From the NCBI GenBank assembly GCA_965364735.1, contig CBDTYW010000106.1, positions 1-11,422 on the forward strand: a DNA stretch of 11,422 nucleotides. The letters are read 5' to 3'. The notes beneath the pieces are model-generated. The model saw only the letters and a program-made list of their open reading frames with translations, was not told the origin of the DNA and made no database searches. Positions 6,861-11,422 of the stretch are shown one piece after another; position 1 is the stretch's first letter; each line of letters starts with the position of its first letter. The position numbers and the translations under genes were made by a program. Source of the stretch: CBDTYW01 sp965364735 (GTDB lineage Bacteria; Actinomycetota; Nitriliruptoria; Nitriliruptorales; Nitriliruptoraceae).

Positions 6861-8051
6861 ATGCCCCGTCGCCTTCGCCGTTGGCTCATCGCCGTCGCGG
6901 TCTTCGTCGTCGTGCTGCTCGTGACGCCGTTCGCGTGGTTCACCCTTGCCGGGCCGCCCCGCTTCGAGGCGCTGAGCTTCGGCCGGGTTCCCGGGTCAAC
7001 CGCTGCCCCGGACCTGGTGCCGCTGGTGCCTGGGGCGTTCGCAGACCTCGGCCCGGATGTCCAGGTCACGGTGATCTTCTCGACCGGCTCCTCAGGAGTC
7101 ACGGCCGAGCAGGCCGAGCGGCTGCGGATCAACGACCTCGACGAGCGTGGCGAGGACGGCCTGACGGACACGATCATGGTGATGGTCACCGACGGTGCGA
7201 CGAAGCGCAGCGCGCTGCTCTCCATCCCGCGTGACACGTGGCTCTTCGAGCGGGGGCATCGCATCAACGCCACGCTTGAACGCGTCGACACGCAGGCCTT
7301 CGTCGATGACGTCAGCCGGATCACCGGGCTGCCCGTCCACCACCTCGTCGAGATCAACTTCACCGCGTTCGCCGACCTCGTCGACGCCATCGGGGGCGTG
7401 GCCATCCCGATCGATCGACCCCTCGCCGACCTGTTCAGCGTGCTGTACGTCCCCGAGCCCGGCTGCTGGCTCTTCAGCGGCGCAGACGCGCTCGCCTACG
7501 CCCGCTCCCGCCACACGCTCACCCGCCGCGACGACGGCCGATGGGTCTCCGACGTGCTGGGCAACGACATCAACCGCACGGGGCGTCAGCGCGAGCTGAT
7601 CGGAGCCGTCGTGCGTGAGCTCGGCCCATGGACCATCGCGACGAACATGCCCGCGCTCATGAGCGCCGGATCCGGCGGGGCACGCATCGACGCGGACCTC
7701 GGCATCGGTGATCTCATCGGGCTGGCGCGGGCGATGCGTGGCGTCTCCGACGGAAGCGTCGAGGGCTACGTCCTCCCGGTCCTCGACCAGCGCATCGGTG
7801 AGGCCGCCGCGCTCGTCATCAACGAAGGGCCTGCACAGGTCGTGCTCGACCGGCTCCGCCAGTGGCCGCCCACGGAGATCGCGGCCGAGGCAGCCGTCGG
7901 CGCACCTGCGGTTGTGCAGATCTCCGAGCCTGCCATCGACGCGGTCGCCGCCGAGCCGGTCGCACCCGCCCCGGCGCCGTGCAGCAGCTCCAACGCGACG
8001 CCGCTCGAGGACCCACGTGGACCGCTGGCGGATGTCGCGGCGCAGGGATGA
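6861..8051 (+). CDS. LytR-CpsA-Psr (LCP) family protein
   Basis: A 396-residue protein. RRLRRW precedes a single membrane helix (9-30), so the enzymatic part lies outside the cell. LCP proteins transfer polymers such as arabinogalactan or teichoic acids from a lipid carrier to peptidoglycan. Visible motifs are TDTIMVMV (102-109, Asp103), LLSIPRDTW with Arg124, HRINATLERV (133-142), HHLVEINFTAFADLVDAIGG (160-179), ALAYARSRH with Arg215/Arg217, and the actinobacterial form DDGRW...D...RTGRQRE with Arg242. The usual early G-S-D-S-R motif is replaced by TGSSGV (75-80), losing one metal-coordinating Asp and an Arg. The C-terminal 60 residues are Ala/Pro-rich, without a LytR_C domain. The ATG at 6861 is chosen because GAGG lies 9 bases upstream and the membrane anchor follows directly. 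Whether it is catalytically normal is uncertain. Confidence 0.88.
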   Translation: MPRRLRRWLIAVAVFVVVLLVTPFAWFTLAGPPRFEALSFGRVPGSTAAPDLVPLVPGAFADLGPDVQVTVIFSTGSSGVTAEQAERLRINDLDERGEDGLTDTIMVMVTDGATKRSALLSIPRDTWLFERGHRINATLERVDTQAFVDDVSRITGLPVHHLVEINFTAFADLVDAIGGVAIPIDRPLADLFSVLYVPEPGCWLFSGADALAYARSRHTLTRRDDGRWVSDVLGNDINRTGRQRELIGAVVRELGPWTIATNMPALMSAGSGGARIDADLGIGDLIGLARAMRGVSDGSVEGYVLPVLDQRIGEAAALVINEGPAQVVLDRLRQWPPTEIAAEAAVGAPAVVQISEPAIDAVAAEPVAPAPAPCSSSNATPLEDPRGPLADVAAQG

Positions 8052-8109
8052 CCGAGGCCGCTCCACGGACAACGACCCAGCTCGTGCGCGACGACGAGCG
8101 AGCTGCCAA

Positions 8110-8130
8110 CTGACGCCAGCCGGGCGTCAG
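8110..8130. terminator. Candidate bidirectional terminator hairpin
   Basis: CTGACGCC (8110-8117), a five-base loop AGCCG, and GGCGTCAG (8123-8130) make a perfect 8-bp GC-rich stem between the convergent LCP and mycothiol-enzyme genes. The right arm contains the minus-strand stop (8127-8129). No T-run follows on either strand. This is the strongest terminator-like hairpin in the window. Confidence 0.5.
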
Positions 8131-8951
8131 ATCGTGTAGGCGAGGTGATCGACGACGCGGGTGGCGAGGTCGAGGTCCCCGGAGGTCGAGATCTGGTCGC
8201 GGCGGGCGGGGGCGGAGGTGCGACCGCCGGCGGTGCGGACGAACGTCCCGACGTCGGTCGTCACGGTCGCGGTGGGCTCGCCGTCGATCGTGTCGACGAC
8301 CTTGGCTCGACCGTCGATGACGGCGACGTCGATGTCACGTCCCTGGAGACCGGTCAGCGCGATGCGGACGGACTGGCCGTCGGTGGCGCCGGCCTTCTTG
8401 CCGACGACGAAGCCCATCGCGGACTGGAACTCGTCGAGCGCTGCGGCGGCGTCGATCCCGTCGACGCGCTCGTCGAGGCCGACGGCGTCGCGGAGGTCCT
8501 GCTCGTGGAGCCAGATGTCGAAGATGCGGACGCGCACGAAGCGGCCGTGGGTGTCCGGGCCGGCGGGCGTGAAGCCGACCTCGTCCCACGCTTCGTCGGT
8601 CATGGTGTCGAGCATGGCGGTGCGGCGGGCGATGACCTCGTCGAGGTGGGCGAGCATCTGTGCGGGAGCGTCGCCTGCCATCGCGTCGATCCACATCTCG
8701 TTGTAGGCGCCGATGTCGTTGTGGACGTGCTCACGCTCCTTCGGGTCCGACGTCGGAGCGGGCGGCTGCTCGCCGAGCAGCATCCGTTCGGTGCCGATCA
8801 CGTGGGCGACGAGCGCCTGGACGTTCCAGCCGGGACATGGCGTCTCACGCTTCCAGTCGATGTCGTCGAGGCCCGCGACGGCGGTGCGGAACTCGGCGAA
8901 CAGGAGCTTCTGGGCGGCGGTGACGGTGGCGCGGTCGACCTGGGTCGGCAT
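8127..8951 (-). CDS. Maleylpyruvate isomerase-like mycothiol-dependent enzyme (DinB fold)
   Basis: A 274-residue cytoplasmic protein of the TIGR03083/MDMPI_N type. It starts with a DinB-like helical bundle carrying TPCPGWNVQALVAHVIGTE (37-55), where His50 is a metal ligand, and FDIWLHEQDLRDAVG (144-158), where Asp145 and His149 match the Glu-x3-His of the known maleylpyruvate isomerase. A C-terminal beta domain (about 190-274) ends in a sterol-carrier-like TVTTDVGTFVR stretch. Members use or are predicted to use mycothiol as cofactor; the true substrate is unknown for most paralogues, and there are no gentisate-pathway genes here. The ATG at 8951 has AAGGA 7 bases upstream. It lies 45 bases downstream of a DsbA-fold gene of the mycothiol-linked Rv2466c type, supporting co-transcription and a shared thiol chemistry. 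Confidence 0.88.
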   Translation of the reverse strand: MPTQVDRATVTAAQKLLFAEFRTAVAGLDDIDWKRETPCPGWNVQALVAHVIGTERMLLGEQPPAPTSDPKEREHVHNDIGAYNEMWIDAMAGDAPAQMLAHLDEVIARRTAMLDTMTDEAWDEVGFTPAGPDTHGRFVRVRIFDIWLHEQDLRDAVGLDERVDGIDAAAALDEFQSAMGFVVGKKAGATDGQSVRIALTGLQGRDIDVAVIDGRAKVVDTIDGEPTATVTTDVGTFVRTAGGRTSAPARRDQISTSGDLDLATRVVDHLAYTI

Positions 8952-8996
8952 GGGGAGGTCCTTGGGGGGGGAGGTGGGGTGAAGGCAGCTCAGGGG

Positions 8997-9665
8997 TCAG
9001 GGCGTCGGGTTCTGGATGGTCTCCCAGTCCCTGGCCTCGAGGTAGGGACGGAAGGTCTCGGTGATCAGCTCGATGTCGCGCTGACCCTTGGGACGCTGGA
9101 TCTCGTAGAGATGGGGGAACCGGCGCCACATGAGCACGAGGTCCCAGAGCGCGAGCGCGTCGTCGCCGGTCGGAGGATCCATCACGACCGGTCCGAAGAT
9201 GCAGTCGTCATCGTCGAAGAAGATCGTCGGCACGCCGAAGCCGCCCGCGGCGATGACCTTCTCGTGCTCGGCGCGGACGTCGTCGTGCGTCGTGGGGTCC
9301 GCCATCGCTGCGTCGACGAGCGCCGGGTCGAGGCCGAGCGTGGTCAGCAGGTGCTTCGCGACCTCAGGACGATGTGGCTTCTTGCCGTCGACGTGCAGCG
9401 CCGTCCCCGCAGCGAGGTACCAGGCGTCGAGCAGGGCCGGGTCGATCCGCCGGAGCAGCGCCCCGACCCGCATCATCGACCAGCCGTAGGACCACTCGCG
9501 TTCCCAGGGATGTTTCTTGCCCTCTTGGCGGTTGACCTCCTCGAGCGAGAAGAACCGCCAGGTGACGTCGACCACGCCGGCATCCCGGACCTCGCGGATC
9601 CACCGCGACGTCTGGTACGCGTACGGGCACATCACGTCGAAGTGGAAGTCGATCGCCGTGGTCAT
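8997..9665 (-). CDS. DsbA-fold protein, Rv2466c-like, with CPYA active site
   Basis: A 222-residue thioredoxin-fold protein with an inserted helical domain. FHFDVMCPYAYQTSRWI (7-23) places Cys13 where a DsbA CxxC would start, but the second Cys is Ala16. The cis-proline loop is FGVPTIFF (143-150). The overall plan, including FGPV (157-160), LWDLV and RRFPHLYEIQRP (181-192), matches the mycobacterial mycothiol-dependent reductase Rv2466c as I recall it. That enzyme has CPWC; the loss of the second Cys suggests a monothiol mechanism with mycothiol, or isomerase-type activity. No signal peptide is present, so it is cytoplasmic. An upstream GTG at 9689 is in frame but lacks a ribosome site; the ATG at 9665 has GGA 8 bases before it and starts just before the first strand. 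It is the likely first gene of an operon with the isomerase-like enzyme. Confidence 0.87.
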   Translation of the reverse strand: MTTAIDFHFDVMCPYAYQTSRWIREVRDAGVVDVTWRFFSLEEVNRQEGKKHPWEREWSYGWSMMRVGALLRRIDPALLDAWYLAAGTALHVDGKKPHRPEVAKHLLTTLGLDPALVDAAMADPTTHDDVRAEHEKVIAAGGFGVPTIFFDDDDCIFGPVVMDPPTGDDALALWDLVLMWRRFPHLYEIQRPKGQRDIELITETFRPYLEARDWETIQNPTP

Positions 9666-9779
9666 CGCGCTTGTCCGTGTCGTGCTCACATCGAGCGGTC
9701 ACTGAAGCCGGAACCGGGCGCGCGCGCAACCGAACCCGGAGCCGAGCGACCACGACCGAGCGGACCCCGATCCCCGACC

Positions 9780-9806
9780 TGGGGCACTGCTCGCGCAGCT
9801 GTCCCA
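9780..9806 (-). terminator. Candidate terminator after the alpha/beta hydrolase
   Basis: Four bases past the hydrolase stop (9811-9813) on the minus strand, bases 9780-9790 and 9795-9806 pair around a TCGC loop: CTGC/GCAG inside, then CA/TG and TGGGG/TCCCA outside, with one bulged base and one G-U pair. This gives about 11 pairs. No U-tract follows. It would separate the hydrolase transcript from the downstream operon. Confidence 0.4.
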
Positions 9807-9810
9807 CGCC

Positions 9811-10620
9811 TCACGCAGACGTGACCGCGTCCGCGCTCGCGGCGGCGGGCCTCAGCGACTCGAGCGCGTCGGCGATCGCGCGAAGACCCTCAGGTGCGAT
9901 GACCAGGCCGACGTGGCTTGCGTCGACGGCGATGTTCGTCGCGTCCGGGTCGCGGGTCGCGTCGTGGTGCACCATCCCGTCGGTCGGGCTCGCGATCGAG
10001 ATGAGCTCGACGGAGTCGGGGAACGGCCCGGTCAGGTCGTCGGTGTAGGCCGTGCAGCAGGAACCCCATGCGCACTCGCCCATGAGCCCGTCGACGCCGA
10101 GACGTGACAGGCCGCGCATGGCGAGCTTGACGAGCTTCAGACCGAGGTTGACGTCGAAGGGGTCGACCAGCGGGGAGCCGACGGCGATGACGGCGGAGAC
10201 GAGCTCTGGGCGTCGGGCCGCGACGGCGCGGGACAGCTGGCCGCCACGGGAGTGGCCGACCAGGACGACGGGTCCGCCCACCTCGTCGTGGATGCGGACA
10301 ACCTCGGCCTCGAGCCGCTGCGCCATCTGCTCACCGCAGTCGACGTTGCGGCCGATCAGCGCCGGATGGACGCGATGGCCCGCTGCCGACAGGGCGTTCC
10401 GCAGTGCGTGCACGCCTTCGCCGTCGTCGAGGAAGCCGTGGACCAGCACGATGTCGCGGGGCTTCGTCGCCATCGGAAGGGAAGCGGCCCGACGTCCGGC
10501 GAGGACTTCGCGTCCGACCCGGAGCTCGCCCCAGACGGGGATGCGGATGCTCCGGGCGACGTCGATGAACCCGACCGACGAGCCGTAGGCCTGCCAGGTG
10601 TCGCGGGTGGTGGTCGGCAT
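9811..10620 (-). CDS. Alpha/beta hydrolase, lipase/esterase-like
   Basis: A 269-residue alpha/beta hydrolase. Strand and oxyanion loop DIVLVHGF (56-63) are followed by the nucleophile elbow VGHSRGG (121-127) with Ser124. The likely acid is Asp214 in SPTDGMVHHD and the likely base His236 in DASHVGL. This arrangement resembles triacylglycerol lipase/PGAP1-like esterases, but the substrate is unknown. Cys183, Cys188 and Cys189 cluster in a loop (GECAWGSCCT). A longer frame starts at 10653, but the ATG at 10620 has AAGGA 7 bases upstream and fits better. No clear signal peptide is present, so a cytoplasmic enzyme is likely. It is 173 bases downstream of the M16 gene on the same strand with a hairpin between, so it probably has its own promoter. 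Confidence 0.87.
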   Translation of the reverse strand: MPTTTRDTWQAYGSSVGFIDVARSIRIPVWGELRVGREVLAGRRAASLPMATKPRDIVLVHGFLDDGEGVHALRNALSAAGHRVHPALIGRNVDCGEQMAQRLEAEVVRIHDEVGGPVVLVGHSRGGQLSRAVAARRPELVSAVIAVGSPLVDPFDVNLGLKLVKLAMRGLSRLGVDGLMGECAWGSCCTAYTDDLTGPFPDSVELISIASPTDGMVHHDATRDPDATNIAVDASHVGLVIAPEGLRAIADALESLRPAAASADAVTSA

Positions 10621-10643
10621 GGGCGCTTCCTTGTTCGGCGCCC
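10621..10643 (-). promoter_or_regulatory. Hairpin with the ribosome site in its loop, before the hydrolase gene
   Basis: Read on the minus strand, GGGCGC (10643-10638) and GCGCCC (10626-10621) pair perfectly and flank an 11-base loop containing AAGGA, the ribosome site of the hydrolase. The right arm directly touches the ATG at 10620. Such a stem could modulate start-codon access. The pairing is seen directly; a regulatory role is inference. Confidence 0.4.
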
Positions 10644-10734
10644 ACTGAAACACGTTCCTGTACCGCGTGCCAAAGCCGATCAGGGCGGAGTCAGGGGAGG
10701 AGACCGTCGGGGGTGGTCATCGGCGTCGCGTCGC

Positions 10735-10766
10735 GCGGACGTGTCGTCCTCGTGAGGATCGTCCGC
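10735..10766 (-). terminator. Candidate terminator after the M16 peptidase gene
   Basis: GCGGACG (10735-10741) pairs with CGTCCGC (10760-10766), and inside it TCCTC (10747-10751) pairs with GAGGA (10754-10758). The result is a two-part hairpin starting 27 bases past the M16 stop. Stability looks high. An asymmetric internal loop, very tight inner loop and absence of a U-tract lower confidence. Confidence 0.35.
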
Positions 10767-10793
10767 CGGAAACGCGACATCACGCGCGGTCGC

Positions 10794-11422
10794 TCAGGCG
10801 TCGAAGGGCATGACGGTGACCTCGCCGACGCCGAGATCCGCGAGCGGCCCGGCGATCGTCTCCGCGTCGCCCACGATCACCGTGACGAGGCCGGCCAGGT
10901 CGAGGTGACGGTGCAGCGCCGCGGCGCTCGAGTCTGCCGTGACCGCGAGCAGACGCTCACGTTCGCGATCGAAGTGGTCGTCGTCGAGGCGCAGACGCTG
11001 GATCGCCTGGAGCGAGCCGGCGACCCCGCCCGTCTGCGCCCAGCGGATCGGGTCGGCGCCCACGTGCTGGGCTCGGACGGACTCGATCTCCGCGGTTGTG
11101 GGCGGCGCCGTGAGGACCTGCTCGATCTCCGCGAGGCCGGCCCGGACGGACTCGACGGCGACGTCGGTCCGCGTGGACCAGCGCGCCCCGAACTGTCCGA
11201 CGTCGCGCAGCGTCATGAAGTCCGCGCGCGCCCCGTAGGTGTAGCCGAGGTCCTCACGCAGCAGGTGGTTCAGCCGCGACGAGAACGAACCGCCGAGCGC
11301 CGCGGTGGCGAGGCGGAGCGATGCGTGGTCGTCGATCTTGCGGACGGGGCCCGGCGTGACCAGCACCACGCGCGCCTGTGCCGAGCCGGGACGGTCGAGC
11401 ACGATCGCCCGGCGCCTGCCTC
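10794..11422 (-). CDS. M16 (pitrilysin/insulinase) family peptidase, C-terminal half (5' end outside window)
   Basis: The frame stays open to the right edge (GRRRAIVLDRPGSAQA at its visible start), so the gene begins beyond the window; the GTG at 11402 is internal. About 208 residues are visible. They match the C-terminal domain of M16 peptidases: LDRPGSAQARVVLVTPGP, then ATAALGGSFSSRLNHLLRED (the conserved LGG-F-SRL...LRE) and LGYTYGARADF, followed by a helical region with TTAEIESVRAQ. The zinc motif HxxEH belongs to the N-terminal half and would be outside the window, so I cannot say whether this protein is the catalytic subunit or the inactive partner of a two-protein M16 pair. It probably acts in processing or degrading peptides. 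It ends 173 bases before the hydrolase gene. Confidence 0.88.
   Translation of the reverse strand, partial: GRRRAIVLDRPGSAQARVVLVTPGPVRKIDDHASLRLATAALGGSFSSRLNHLLREDLGYTYGARADFMTLRDVGQFGARWSTRTDVAVESVRAGLAEIEQVLTAPPTTAEIESVRAQHVGADPIRWAQTGGVAGSLQAIQRLRLDDDHFDRERERLLAVTADSSAAALHRHLDLAGLVTVIVGDAETIAGPLADLGVGEVTVMPFDA

Noticed and set aside
8048..8113. A 21-codon frame starting in an ATGA overlap with the LCP stop and ending in the hairpin arm.
   Set aside because: The TGA in that arm follows automatically from the palindrome over the opposite stop, the peptide has no features, and there is no ribosome site; it could be a leftover of a longer LCP end.
9718..9727. Alternating GC tract of ten bases, possible Z-DNA.
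   Set aside because: Short alternating GC runs are expected at this base composition and nothing else marks the site.
8145..9824. A 559-codon plus-strand open frame.
   Set aside because: It runs antisense through two well-supported minus-strand genes and has the Gly/Asp/Val/Arg composition of a shadow frame, with no recognisable domain.
1..11422. Search for tRNA/rRNA genes, CRISPR arrays, insertion sequences, att sites and restriction or toxin systems.
   Set aside because: None seen: no repeated spacer pattern, no transposase or integrase motifs, no cloverleaf-like sequence in the gaps.

Overview
The window is very GC-rich, with G/C dominating third codon positions and frequent GTG starts. 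Its gene content points to an actinobacterium (Actinomycetota): a DUF3152 protein, a malic enzyme with an N-terminal ACT domain, an MfpA-like pentapeptide protein, an actinobacterial-type LytR-CpsA-Psr (LCP) protein, and two enzymes from families that use mycothiol. I cannot place it more finely. There is no rRNA, tRNA, CRISPR array, insertion sequence or phage gene, and no change in composition that would suggest recent transfer. It reads as an ordinary chromosomal stretch with eleven genes, two cut by the window edges, and one further 55-codon gene. No gap between genes exceeds about 200 bases.

Left part (1-3709): the 3' part of a DUF3152 metallopeptidase-like gene (+) converges on the malic enzyme gene (-), with three bases between their stops. 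The malic enzyme is divergent from a zinc-ribbon methyltransferase (+), which converges on an MfpA-like pentapeptide-repeat gene (-).

Centre (3709-8130): the pentapeptide gene is the second gene of a two-gene operon. The first is a UMF1/Atg22-like major facilitator with an unusual inserted extracytoplasmic domain, and the two are joined by a TGATG stop/start overlap. Across a 90-base divergent promoter region with a perfect palindrome at its middle lies an endonuclease/exonuclease/phosphatase (EEP) family gene (+). A 55-codon gene (-) with a strong ribosome binding site converges on it. It is divergent from an LCP gene (+) that lacks the usual first Asp/Arg motif.

Right part (8127-11422): all four genes are on the minus strand. 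In transcription order they are the C-terminal half of an M16-type peptidase, an alpha/beta hydrolase, a DsbA-fold protein of the Rv2466c type with a CPYA site, and a mycothiol-dependent maleylpyruvate isomerase-like enzyme. The last two, 45 bases apart, look like an operon for mycothiol chemistry.

The candidates that best reward a second look are the exporter plus gyrase-mimic pair with its palindromic control region, the exporter's extra domain, the short gene, and palindromes that supply the stop codons of both genes in convergent pairs. I see no complete, clearly new multi-gene system; the exporter/MfpA-like/EEP cluster as a response to topoisomerase poisons is a hypothesis only.
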